Shown here piece after piece: positions 37,019-45,072 of a stretch of 64,000 nt of DNA. The stretch spans positions 3,534,001 to 3,598,000 of the forward strand of contig CBDCIZ010000003.1 in the NCBI GenBank assembly GCA_965217685.1, given 5' to 3'. Each line of letters starts with the position of its first letter. Positions within the stretch are counted from its first letter, which is position 1. Below the pieces are notes generated by a model, which saw only the letters and a program-made list of their open reading frames with translations, did not search any database and was not told the DNA's origin. The translations under genes and the position numbers were made by a program. Source of the stretch: Aurantimonas sp965217685. Lineage in GTDB: Bacteria > Pseudomonadota > Alphaproteobacteria > Rhizobiales > Rhizobiaceae.

Positions 37019-38479
37019 ATGCCGATCAACGTGACGATGCCCGCGCTCTCCCCGACGATGGAGGAGGGCAACCTCGCCAAGTGGCTGGTCAAGGAAGGCG
37101 ACAGCATTTCCTCCGGCGACATCATCGCCGAGATCGAGACCGACAAAGCGACGATGGAGGTCGAGGCCGTCGACGAGGGCACGGTTGCCAGGATTCTCGT
37201 TCCTGCGGGCACCGAGGGCGTCAAGGTCAACGCGGTGATCGCGATCCTCGCCGCCGACGGCGAGAGCGCCGCAGATGCCGCCAAAGGGGGCGGTGATGAC
37301 GATGCCGCCCAGTCCGGCGACGATAAGGCCAAGGATGGGGGAGGCGCGATGATCGCCGATCCCGAGGCCGATGCGGCGACCACCGGCAGTGAGGCCGACG
37401 CAAAGGACCCCTCGCAGCGCAGTGACAGTCGCCCGGACGGCGGCGCCGGTCGGGACGCGGCTCCGGCCGAGGCGCCCGCCAGCGCTGGCGGGGCGCCGAC
37501 CGACGCGTCGGGCGATCGCGTGTTCTCCTCGCCGCTTGCAAGGCGCCTTGCCAAGGAGGCCGGTCTCGACCTGACCGCCGTGACCGGCTCGGGTCCCCAT
37601 GGCCGTGTGGTCAAGGCCGACATCGAGAAGGCCAGGGCGAGCGGCACCGACAAGGCCAAGGTCGATGCGCCTTCTGCCAGCGCAGCGCCATCGGCTGCTT
37701 CGTCTGCCGCGCCGTCTGCACCGAGAGGCCAGAGCGACGAGCAGATCAGAAAGCTGTTCGCCGAAGGCTCTTACGAATCCGTGCCCCATGACGGCATGCG
37801 CAAGACCATCGCCAAGCGGCTGGTCGAGGCGAAGTCGACGATCCCGCATTTCTATCTGACGCTCGATTGCGAGCTCGACGCGCTGCTGGCACTGCGCAAG
37901 CAGTTGAACGATGCGGCGCCCGTCGTGAAGGGCGAGTCCGGCGACCGCCCGGCCTACAAGCTCTCGGTCAACGACATGGTCATCAAGGCGATGGCGCTGG
38001 CGCTGAAGGCCGTTCCCGACGCCAACGCCTCCTGGACGGAGGCCGCGATGCTGAAGCACAGCCATGCCGACGTCGGCGTCGCCGTGTCGATCGACGGCGG
38101 CCTGATCACGCCGATCATCCGCCGGGCCGAGGAAAAGACCTTGTCCGCGATCTCCAACGAGATGAAGGACATGGCCAAGCGAGCCCGCACCCGCAAGCTG
38201 AAGCCCGAGGAATACCAGGGCGGTACGACCGCCGTGTCCAATCTTGGCATGTTCGGCATCAAGGACTTTGCCGCCGTGATCAACCCGCCGCACGCCACGA
38301 TCCTGGCGGTCGGCGCCGGCGAGCAGCGGGCGGTGGTGAAGAACGGCGCGGTCGTCGTCGCGACCGTGATGAGCGTGACCCTGTCCACCGATCACCGCGC
38401 TGTCGATGGCGCGCTCGGCGCCGAGCTTTTGGGCGCCTTCAAGCAGTTGATCGAAAACCCGATGTCGATGCTGGTATGA
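37019..38479 (+). CDS. pdhC: Pyruvate dehydrogenase E2: dihydrolipoamide acetyltransferase
   Basis: The E2 core transfers acetyl groups from lipoate to CoA. The 486 residues contain one lipoyl domain (~1-78, Lys43), an acidic Ala/Asp/Gly-rich linker, the peripheral-subunit-binding domain (VFSSPLARRLAKEAGLDL, ~165-200), a second linker, and the catalytic domain. The last carries the active-site His and Asp in STDHRAVDGALG. The ATG at 37019 follows GGAGTG. Its stop overlaps the next gene as ATGA. E1, E2 and E3 genes are all in this cluster. Confidence 0.97.
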   Translation: MPINVTMPALSPTMEEGNLAKWLVKEGDSISSGDIIAEIETDKATMEVEAVDEGTVARILVPAGTEGVKVNAVIAILAADGESAADAAKGGGDDDAAQSGDDKAKDGGGAMIADPEADAATTGSEADAKDPSQRSDSRPDGGAGRDAAPAEAPASAGGAPTDASGDRVFSSPLARRLAKEAGLDLTAVTGSGPHGRVVKADIEKARASGTDKAKVDAPSASAAPSAASSAAPSAPRGQSDEQIRKLFAEGSYESVPHDGMRKTIAKRLVEAKSTIPHFYLTLDCELDALLALRKQLNDAAPVVKGESGDRPAYKLSVNDMVIKAMALALKAVPDANASWTEAAMLKHSHADVGVAVSIDGGLITPIIRRAEEKTLSAISNEMKDMAKRARTRKLKPEEYQGGTTAVSNLGMFGIKDFAAVINPPHATILAVGAGEQRAVVKNGAVVVATVMSVTLSTDHRAVDGALGAELLGAFKQLIENPMSMLV

Positions 38480-38931
38480 TGAGGAGCGTACGCCTTTTCA
38501 TGGCTGGAACTCTTCTGGCGTTTGGCGCGAGTCTTCTCTTCGGCCTTGAGATGTCTGCAGCGGCCCAGTCCTGGCCAAAAGCGGAAATGGCGCGCTACGT
38601 GCACTCATTTGCGGGCAAGACATATGTCATGAAGCTGATGGGACTGGGAAACACGCTGGTCTACGCGGCGCCCGATCATCGCGCCTATGTCGTCCAGTCG
38701 ATGACGTCGAAGGTCTATGCCGGGCAATGGGAAATGACCTACAGCATGTCCCACCGGTCGATCGCGGCCTGTATCAAGGGCTCTGGTGCGAAGCTTTGCG
38801 CGCTGCAATCGAACGTCGCCGGCTTCCCCGCTCGAAAAGGCGACGTCCTCGGCCTCGCGAACCGTCGATCGCTCACGCACCGGCTTCCCATCAATTTTGG
38901 TTTTGCCGAAGTTGGGCGGGCAGCGCGATGA
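38476..38931 (+). CDS. Secreted protein of unknown function in the pdh cluster
   Basis: This 151-residue product starts with MMRSVRLF and a hydrophobic stretch (MAGTLLAFGASLLFGLEM) ending in AAAQS, a convincing Sec signal peptide with cleavage after AAAQ or just before. The mature ~120 residues have no family I recognise; two cysteines (ACIKGSGAKLC) are close together and may form a disulfide. The ATG overlaps the pdhC stop codon (ATGA), indicating translational coupling to pdhC although a secreted protein has no obvious role with that cytoplasmic enzyme. The frame also runs open through pdhC without similarity, so the start rests on the signal peptide and the overlap. Confidence 0.7.
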   Translation: MMRSVRLFMAGTLLAFGASLLFGLEMSAAAQSWPKAEMARYVHSFAGKTYVMKLMGLGNTLVYAAPDHRAYVVQSMTSKVYAGQWEMTYSMSHRSIAACIKGSGAKLCALQSNVAGFPARKGDVLGLANRRSLTHRLPINFGFAEVGRAAR

Positions 38932-38974
38932 ACGAGCTACGACATTCGACAAAACATCGGCCGCGGGACGCCTG

Positions 38975-39622
38975 ATGAAAACCGTTCTTGCCTACGGCGA
39001 CTCGCTGACCTGGGGCTATGACCCGTCGACGGGTCTGCGCCACGATTTCTTCGATCGCTGGCCGAACGTCGTCGGCAAGGCGCTCGGCCACAAGGTGCGG
39101 GTGATCAGCGAGGCGTTGAACGGGCGCACGACCGCCTATGACGAACACCTCGTGGCGGCCGAGCGCAACGGGGTAAAGATCTTCCCGACGGTGCTGGCGA
39201 GCCATCAGCCGCTAGACGTGGTGGTGATCATGCTCGGCACCAACGATCTGAAGAAAAGCACCGGCGGCGGGCGGGTGTTCGAGGCGCGGCAGGGACTGGA
39301 GCGGCTGGTCGAGATCGCCCAGAACTTTCCCTATCAGCGCGGCTACGCAGCGCCGAAGCTCTTGCTTGTCGCGCCGCCGCCCTTCTGCAAGACGACGGAG
39401 CCGGACTTTGCGTTGCTCTTCGGCCACGCGGTCGGGGAATCCAACCATTTTCGCTCGGCGATCACCAAGATCGCCGAAGAGTACGACATCGCGATGTTCG
39501 ATGCCGGCGAGGTCTGCGAGACGTCGCCGGCCGACGGCGTGCATCTCGATGCCGAAAACACGCGCCGGCTCGGCGAAGCGCTGGTCGAGCCGATCCGCAA
39601 GCTTCTGGACGACGAAGCCTGA
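38975..39622 (+). CDS. SGNH/GDSL-family hydrolase
   Basis: The 215-residue product is an SGNH hydrolase (esterase/lipase type) with the four blocks in order: nucleophile Ser in LAYGDSLTWGYD near the start, Gly in the ISEALNGRTT region, Asn in IMLGTNDLKK, and the catalytic Asp-x-x-His in SPADGVHLDAEN near the end. No signal peptide is seen, so it is probably cytoplasmic. Such arylesterase-like genes are often found between pdhC and lpdA in Rhizobiales. The ATG at 38975 is the family start. The substrate is unknown. Confidence 0.88.
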   Translation: MKTVLAYGDSLTWGYDPSTGLRHDFFDRWPNVVGKALGHKVRVISEALNGRTTAYDEHLVAAERNGVKIFPTVLASHQPLDVVVIMLGTNDLKKSTGGGRVFEARQGLERLVEIAQNFPYQRGYAAPKLLLVAPPPFCKTTEPDFALLFGHAVGESNHFRSAITKIAEEYDIAMFDAGEVCETSPADGVHLDAENTRRLGEALVEPIRKLLDDEA

Positions 39623-39688
39623 CCGGCAGGCCGCCCAGGCGGGCACAAATCTTTTGCCGAACGGCAGAACCAGTCGGAGACACGAGCC

Positions 39689-41143
39689 ATGGCTGACACC
39701 TACGACATCCTGATCATCGGCGGCGGGCCCGGCGGCTATGTCGCGGCAATCCGCGCGGCACAGCTCGGCTTCAAGACGGCCGTCGTCGAACGCGAGCATC
39801 TGGGCGGAATCTGCCTCAACTGGGGCTGCATCCCGACCAAGGCGCTGCTGCGTTCCGCCGAGATCTTCCATTACGCCGAGAACGCTTCGGAATACGGGCT
39901 GAAGATCGCCAAGCCGGACTTCGACATGGAAGCCGTGGTCAAGCGTTCGCGCGGCATCTCCGCGCAGCTGAACGGCGGCGTCGGCTACCTCATGAAGAAG
40001 AACAAGATCGACGTCATCTGGGGCGAGGCGAAGATTTCGAAGGCCGGCGAAAAGGGTCCGGTCGAGGTCGTCGTGGGCAAAATGAAGAAACCGGTCGTCG
40101 AGCCGCAGAACCCGGTGCCGAAGGGTGATCTGGGCGAGGGGACTTACACGGCCAGGAACGTCATCGTCGCGACCGGCGCGCGGCCGCGCGTCCTGCCCGG
40201 CATCGAGCCGGATGGTGACCGTATCTGGACCTATTTCGAGGCGATGAAGCCGAAGGCGATGCCGAAGAGCCTGATCGTCATGGGCTCCGGCGCCATCGGC
40301 ATCGAGTTCGCCAGCTTCTACAAGACCATGGGCGCCGACGTTACCGTGGTCGAATTGTTGCCGCAGATCCTGCCCGTCGAGGACGCCGAAATCGCCGGCA
40401 TCGCCCGCAAGCGCTTCGAGAAGCAGGGCATCGAGATCCTGACCGACGCCAAGGTGGCCAAGGTCACCAAAGGCAAGGACGGCGTCGAGGTCCAGGTCGA
40501 GACCAAGGGCGTCAAGTCGCAGACGCTGAAGGCCGAACGGCTGATCTCGGCGGTCGGCGTCCAGGGCAATATCGAGGGTCTCGGCCTCGAGGAGGCGGGC
40601 GTTCGGATCGAGCGCGGGCTGGTCAAGATCGATCCTTACGGCAAGACCAATATTCCCGGTATCTACGCCATCGGCGACGTGTCCGGGCCGCCGATGCTCG
40701 CCCATAAGGCCGAGCACGAGGGCACGATCTGCGTCGAGGCCATCAAGGGCCTGCATCCGCATCCGATGCAGAAGACGCAGATTCCAGGCTGCACCTATTG
40801 CCAGCCGCAGATCGCCTCGGTGGGGCTGACCGAGGCCAAGGCGAAGGAGGCTGGCCGCGAGGTCAAGGTCGGCCGATTCAACTTCAAGGGCAACGGCAAG
40901 GCCATCGCGCTCGGCGAACCCGAGGGCATGATCAAAACGGTATTCGATGCCAGGACCGGGGAACTTCTGGGCGCCCACATGGTCGGCGCCGAGGTCACCG
41001 AGCTGATCCAGGGCTTCGTCATCGCCATGGGGCTGGAGACGACCGAGGAAGAGCTGATGCACACGGTCTTCCCGCATCCGACTTTATCGGAAATGATGCA
41101 CGAGAGCACGCTCGATGCCTATGGGCGCGTCATCCACATGTGA
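39689..41143 (+). CDS. lpdA: Dihydrolipoyl dehydrogenase (E3)
   Basis: This flavoprotein reoxidises E2-bound dihydrolipoamide with NAD+. The 484 residues have the FAD-binding IIGGGPGGYVAAIRAA, the redox-active disulfide in GGICLNWGCIPTKALL, the NAD-binding MGSGAIGIEFASFY, the second FAD motif IYAIGDVSGPPMLAHKA and the C-terminal HPHPTLSEMMHE with the catalytic His and Glu. It is longer than some E3 proteins because of an insert around residues 120-150 (KMKKPVVEPQNPVPKGDLG), seen in other rhizobial PDH-linked copies. AGTCGGAGACACGAGCC precedes the ATG. Confidence 0.97.
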   Translation: MADTYDILIIGGGPGGYVAAIRAAQLGFKTAVVEREHLGGICLNWGCIPTKALLRSAEIFHYAENASEYGLKIAKPDFDMEAVVKRSRGISAQLNGGVGYLMKKNKIDVIWGEAKISKAGEKGPVEVVVGKMKKPVVEPQNPVPKGDLGEGTYTARNVIVATGARPRVLPGIEPDGDRIWTYFEAMKPKAMPKSLIVMGSGAIGIEFASFYKTMGADVTVVELLPQILPVEDAEIAGIARKRFEKQGIEILTDAKVAKVTKGKDGVEVQVETKGVKSQTLKAERLISAVGVQGNIEGLGLEEAGVRIERGLVKIDPYGKTNIPGIYAIGDVSGPPMLAHKAEHEGTICVEAIKGLHPHPMQKTQIPGCTYCQPQIASVGLTEAKAKEAGREVKVGRFNFKGNGKAIALGEPEGMIKTVFDARTGELLGAHMVGAEVTELIQGFVIAMGLETTEEELMHTVFPHPTLSEMMHESTLDAYGRVIHM

Positions 41144-41365
41144 TGATTCTCGGCTGCCGGCTTGATTGGGTGTGGCAGCGCGTATCGGCGTTTACCTTTG
41201 CGGCAACACCTGCTGATGCGGAATGACAAGCTCCTGGTTTTCGATTTCGCAGCGCAAGGTTTCTGGTCGCAGTTGCGATAATCGCGTGGTGACACCTTGT
41301 CACGGTGGGCATCCGCCCAATTTGCGCTCCAGACTTTGTCACGAAATCACGAACAGGAGAGCATT

Positions 41366-41626
41366 ATGGACACAAACGGCGTAGGCTGGATCGGGGCCAT
41401 CATCATCGGAGCCCTTGCGGGCTGGTTGGCCGAACAGGTCATGAAGAGCGACATGGGCCTCTTCATGAACATCATTCTCGGCATCGTTGGAGCCGTCGTG
41501 CTCAATGCGATCCTCGCAGCGATCGGTTTCAGCTTCGGCGCCGGCCTTATCGCTTATCTGATCACAGGCTTCATCGGTGCCTGCCTGTTGATCTTCGTTT
41601 TCCGCGCCATCCGCGGACGGACATAG
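41366..41626 (+). CDS. GlsB/YeaQ/YmgE-family small membrane protein
   Basis: The 86-residue hydrophobic protein has three transmembrane segments and the family pattern VGWIGAIIIGALAGWLAEQVM, then GLFMNIILGIVGAVV, then a third helix ending in FRAIRGRT. The family was once called transglycosylase-associated, but its function is not established; members are often stress-induced. The ATG at 41366 has CAGGAGAGC a few bases upstream. It lies between lpdA and lipA in a stand-alone position, with 222 nt upstream and 56 nt downstream. Confidence 0.9.
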   Translation: MDTNGVGWIGAIIIGALAGWLAEQVMKSDMGLFMNIILGIVGAVVLNAILAAIGFSFGAGLIAYLITGFIGACLLIFVFRAIRGRT

Positions 41627-41682
41627 CAGCCGCGCGTTTTGCACGCGTTGCAACACCAGGGCACCGGAGCTAGATAGGTTTC

Positions 41683-42657
41683 ATGGTTACCCTGCTCGAC
41701 AATCGCCTGTCGGCCGAGGTCAAGCCTCGGCCGCGGCATCCCGAAAAAGCCCATCGCCCGGACCAGGTCCAGAGCCTGGCCAAGCCGGACTGGATTCGCG
41801 TCAAGGCGCCGGTGTCCAAGGGCTATCAGGAAACGCGCGAGATCGCGCGGTCCAACAACCTCGTCACCGTGTGCGAAGAGGCCGGCTGCCCCAATATCGG
41901 CGGCTGCTGGGAGAAGAAGCACGCGACCTTCATGATCATGGGCGGCATCTGCACGCGGGCTTGTGCCTTCTGCAACGTCGCCACCGGCATGCCGCATGCG
42001 CTGGACGCGAGCGAGCCTGAGAGCGTCGGCCGGGCCGTCGCCGCCATGGGCCTCAATCACGTCGTCGTCACCTCGGTCGACCGGGATGATCTCGCCGACG
42101 GCGGTGCCGAGCATTTCGTGCGCACCATCCGCGCCATCAGGGCCGCCGCCCCCGGCACGACGGTAGAGATCTTGACGCCCGACTTCCTGCGCAAGTCCGG
42201 CGCCCTGGAAACCGTCGTCGCCGCGCGGCCGGACGTCTTCAACCACAATCTGGAAACCGTGCCGTCGAACTATCTCACCGTGCGCCCGGGCGCCCGCTAT
42301 TTCCATTCGATCCGGCTTCTGCAGCGGGTCAAGGAACTCGACCCGACGATCTTTACCAAATCCGGCATCATGGTCGGCCTCGGCGAGGAGCGAAACGAGG
42401 TGCTGCAGCTGATGGACGATCTGCGCTCGGCCGACGTCGACTTCCTGACCATCGGCCAGTACCTGCAGCCGACCAGGAAGCACCATGCGGTGATGCGGTA
42501 TGTGACGCCTGACGAATTCAAATCCTTCGAGACGGTGGCGCTGACCAAGGGCTTCCTGGTCGTTGCGTCGAGTCCTCTCACCCGTTCGTCGCATCATGCC
42601 GGCGAGGATTTCGAGCGGCTCAAGGCGGCGCGGCTTGTCCGCCAGGCCGCAGCCTGA
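41683..42657 (+). CDS. lipA: Lipoyl synthase
   Basis: LipA is a radical-SAM enzyme that inserts two sulfur atoms into protein-bound octanoyl groups. It thereby makes the lipoate required by the lipoyl domains of PdhB and PdhC encoded just upstream. The 324 residues contain the auxiliary cluster cysteines in CEEAGCPNIGGCWE and the radical-SAM CTRACAFCNVATG motif (CxxxCxxC), then DDLADGGAEHFV and the C-terminal RSSHHAGEDF with the conserved serine. The next gene starts 13 nt after the stop. Confidence 0.97.
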   Translation: MVTLLDNRLSAEVKPRPRHPEKAHRPDQVQSLAKPDWIRVKAPVSKGYQETREIARSNNLVTVCEEAGCPNIGGCWEKKHATFMIMGGICTRACAFCNVATGMPHALDASEPESVGRAVAAMGLNHVVVTSVDRDDLADGGAEHFVRTIRAIRAAAPGTTVEILTPDFLRKSGALETVVAARPDVFNHNLETVPSNYLTVRPGARYFHSIRLLQRVKELDPTIFTKSGIMVGLGEERNEVLQLMDDLRSADVDFLTIGQYLQPTRKHHAVMRYVTPDEFKSFETVALTKGFLVVASSPLTRSSHHAGEDFERLKAARLVRQAAA

Positions 42658-42670
42658 CAAGACCGGATTC

Positions 42671-43138
42671 ATGGCTCATTTCGATACGACCCGACGGGTC
42701 GCCCACAGCGCGGATCAGATGTTTGCCCTTGTCGCGGACGTGGAGAAATACCCCGAGTTCTTGCCACTCTGCCAGCGCCTGGTGGTGCGCTCCGAGCGTG
42801 AGAAGGAGGGAAAGAACCTCCTCGTGGCCGACATGACCGTCGCCTACAAGATGGTCAAGGAGACCTTCTCCACACAGGTGCTTCTGAAGCCCGATGAGCG
42901 CCAGATCGATGTCAAATATGTCGACGGGCCGTTCCGCTATCTCGACAACACATGGAATTTCGTTCCTGTCGGCGAGGGCGTCTGCGATGTGAAATTCGTC
43001 ATCGACTACGAGTTCAAGAGCCGCACGCTCGGTCTGCTGATGGGCTCGATGTTCGATTATGCCTTCCGCCGCTTCGCCAGGTCCTTCGAGGACCGTGCGG
43101 ACAAGATCTACGGAACGGATGGCCCGGCTTTGGCCTGA
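42671..43138 (+). CDS. COQ10/RatA-type START-domain protein
   Basis: The 155-residue START-like protein matches the group annotated either as RatA toxin or as Coq10-type ubiquinone-binding protein. It shows HSADQMFALVADVEKYPEFLPLCQ near the start, then a beta-rich cavity-forming domain with WNFVPVGEGVCDVKFVIDYEFKS and a C-terminal helix (MFDYAFRRFARSFEDRA). In alphaproteobacteria next to lipA, a quinone-lipid role is more plausible than a toxin role, since no antitoxin gene is nearby. The ATG at 42671 is the family start. Confidence 0.88.
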   Translation: MAHFDTTRRVAHSADQMFALVADVEKYPEFLPLCQRLVVRSEREKEGKNLLVADMTVAYKMVKETFSTQVLLKPDERQIDVKYVDGPFRYLDNTWNFVPVGEGVCDVKFVIDYEFKSRTLGLLMGSMFDYAFRRFARSFEDRADKIYGTDGPALA

Positions 43139-43159
43139 ACGGTTTTTTGGGCCGGTACT

Positions 43160-43660
43160 CTATCGCTTGGCGATGGCCGCCATCAGCATTTCGAATGCGA
43201 CCTTGACGCTTTCGTGGCGGATGGCGCTGCGGCCGAGATCGCCGAAGCGTCTTTCCACATGGGCCGTGCCTGAAGCCGAGGCACAGGCGAGGTGGACGAG
43301 GCCAACCGGTTTTTCCGCCGAACCGCCGCCGGGGCCGGCAATGCCCGTGACGGATACCGCGATATCGGCGCCCGAAACCCGTCGGGCCCCGTCCGCCATC
43401 TGCACGGCGACCGTCTTCGAGACCGCACCATGGGCGGCCAGCGCGTCGTTCGTCACGCCGAGCATCGCGACCTTCGCGGCGTCGGAATAGGTGACGAAGC
43501 CGCGATCGAAGACCGCGGAAGAGCCGGCGATGTCTGTCAGCGCCGCCGCGATCAGTCCGCCGGTGCAGGACTCAGCCGTCGCGATCGTCAGGTCGTTCGC
43601 CAGATAGGCATCGATGATCCTGCGCGCGCTCGCATCGAGCTTGTCGTCCGTTCCGCTCAC
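43160..43660 (-). CDS. pncC: CinA-family nicotinamide-nucleotide amidohydrolase
   Basis: This 166-residue protein is the stand-alone CinA C-terminal domain, an NMN deamidase in characterised members. Key motifs are TIATAESCTGGLIAAALTDIAGSS near residue 25-50 and VSVTGIAGPGGGSAEKPVGLVH (~110-130). The CinA N-terminal domain is absent, as is usual for PncC/YgaD types. The start is GTG at 43660, overlapping the ispDF stop as GTGA, so the two genes form an operon. It is convergent with the START-domain gene, 21 nt away. Confidence 0.92.
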   Translation of the reverse strand: MSGTDDKLDASARRIIDAYLANDLTIATAESCTGGLIAAALTDIAGSSAVFDRGFVTYSDAAKVAMLGVTNDALAAHGAVSKTVAVQMADGARRVSGADIAVSVTGIAGPGGGSAEKPVGLVHLACASASGTAHVERRFGDLGRSAIRHESVKVAFEMLMAAIAKR

Positions 43661-44859
43661 TTGTGCTCACCATAGAGGACGCTCGCCGTTGCGATCGCCG
43701 CGATGCCCTCGCGGCGGCCGACGAAGCCGATCGTCTCGTTGGTCGTCGCCTTCACCGAGACCCGTTCGAGCGAGAGGCCGGTCATCGCCGCGATCGCCTC
43801 GCGCATCGCCTCGCGGTGCGGTGCGATCTTCGGCGCCTCGCAGATCAGCGAGATGTCGGCGTTCATGATCCGCCCGCCCTTTTCCGCCACCACGGCAACG
43901 GCCTTCTCAACGAAGATGTGCGACGCGGCACCGCGCCATTGCGGGTCGCTCGGCGGAAAATGATCGCCGATGTCACCGGCACCACAGGTCGCGAGCAGCG
44001 CGTCGGTCAAGGCATGGAGGCCGACATCCGCGTCGGAATGGCCCGACAACGCCTGATCATGAGGGATGGCGACGCCGCACAGCGTGACATGGTCGCCGTC
44101 GACGAGCTGGTGAACGTCGTAGCCATTGCCCGTCCTGACATCGATCATCGGAGCTCCGTCGTTTGAAAGCCGTTCATCGGCCAGCGCGATATCACGAGCG
44201 GTTGTCAGTTTCACGTTTTCCGCAAGACCGGCCACCAAACGAACGGAATAGCCCGCCCATTCGGCGATCGAGGCGTCGTCGGTGAAATCGCCTCGGCCCG
44301 ATTCGGCCGCGGCGCGATGGGCGGTAAGGATGGCCTCGTAGCCGAAGCCCTGCGGCGTCTGGGCCGCGAAAAGACCACTTCTGTCGATGGTCGCCGTGAT
44401 GATCGGCATGGAACCGGCGGCATTCGCCTTCTTCAAGGTGTCGGCGACGGCGATGGCCGGGATGGCACCGGTGGTCTCGTCGATCGCGGCGACGACGCGG
44501 TCGATGAGTGCCGCATCGACGAACGGGCGGACTGCGTCGTGGATGAGGACGCTCTGCGGCGCCGTCTTCGCCAGCGCCTCGAGGCCGCGGCGCACGGACT
44601 CCTGCCGCGTCGCACCGCCTTCGACTGTGGTGAATCGGGTCGCCATCTCACCGAGTGCCTTTTTCAGCAGGACATGGTCGTCGCGGTGGATGACGAGGAT
44701 GATGCTGTCGATCCGCGGATGGGCGACAAAGACATCCAGCGTATGAGCGATGACCGGCCGCCCGCCGATCCGACGAAATTGTTTCGGACCTTCGCCCGAT
44801 TGCCCGGCCCGCTCGCCGCGCCCGGCGGCCACGATGATCGCGGCGAACTGTTTCGGCAT
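43657..44859 (-). CDS. ispDF: Bifunctional IspD/IspF isoprenoid synthesis enzyme
   Basis: This fused enzyme catalyses two non-consecutive steps of the MEP pathway: CTP-dependent cytidylyl transfer (IspD) and cyclisation to MEcPP (IspF). Of 400 residues, the first ~235 are IspD (IIVAAGRGERAGQSGEGPKQF, then VLIHDAVRPFV). The rest are IspF, starting at RTGNGYDVHQL and containing LSGHSDADVGLHALTDALL, MNADISLICEAPKI and VKATTNETIGFVGRREGIAA. Fusion is typical of alphaproteobacteria. Its leader contains a CGATGG tandem repeat. pncC overlaps the 3' end. Confidence 0.97.
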   Translation of the reverse strand: MPKQFAAIIVAAGRGERAGQSGEGPKQFRRIGGRPVIAHTLDVFVAHPRIDSIILVIHRDDHVLLKKALGEMATRFTTVEGGATRQESVRRGLEALAKTAPQSVLIHDAVRPFVDAALIDRVVAAIDETTGAIPAIAVADTLKKANAAGSMPIITATIDRSGLFAAQTPQGFGYEAILTAHRAAAESGRGDFTDDASIAEWAGYSVRLVAGLAENVKLTTARDIALADERLSNDGAPMIDVRTGNGYDVHQLVDGDHVTLCGVAIPHDQALSGHSDADVGLHALTDALLATCGAGDIGDHFPPSDPQWRGAASHIFVEKAVAVVAEKGGRIMNADISLICEAPKIAPHREAMREAIAAMTGLSLERVSVKATTNETIGFVGRREGIAAIATASVLYGEHK

Positions 44860-44917
44860 GCGGTCGGCTCCCTGGCTCGTCCTTGCGGGCCATCGCGGCC
44901 CCGGTCACTGGCCGATG

Positions 44918-44945
44918 CGATGGCGATGGCGATGGCGATGGCGAT
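44918..44945. repeat. CGATGG hexanucleotide tandem repeat in the ispDF leader
   Basis: Four perfect copies of CGATGG occupy 44918-44941, followed by a partial CGAT. The array lies ~60-85 nt upstream of the ispDF start codon and outside any supported coding sequence. Copy number could vary between strains through slippage. Confidence 0.9.
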
Positions 44946-45029
44946 CGGGTCGGACGACGACGATTGCTTGTTGATGGCCTTGTGCCTTAAGCGCAAGTCC
45001 CGATAAAGGAACTGGCCTTCGCAGGAGCA

Positions 45030-45052
45030 GCATGCTTGTCTTTTAAGCATGC
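45030..45052. other. Inverted repeat in the ispDF-dusB divergent region
   Basis: GCATGCTT at 45030-45037 and AAGCATGC at 45045-45052 form a perfect 8-bp dyad around a 7-nt spacer, GTCTTTT. It lies 21 nt upstream of the dusB start and in the space shared with ispDF transcription. It could be an operator or an RNA hairpin in the dusB leader; no known regulator motif is recognised. Confidence 0.6.
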
Positions 45053-45072
45053 CTCGATAAGCTACAGCCGAG

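Noticed and set aside
35188..37659. An 823-codon minus-strand open frame spanning pdhB, the Uma2 gene and pdhC
   Set aside because: It crosses three genes with clear families on the other strand, and its low-complexity Ser/Ala start is the antisense of the linkers.
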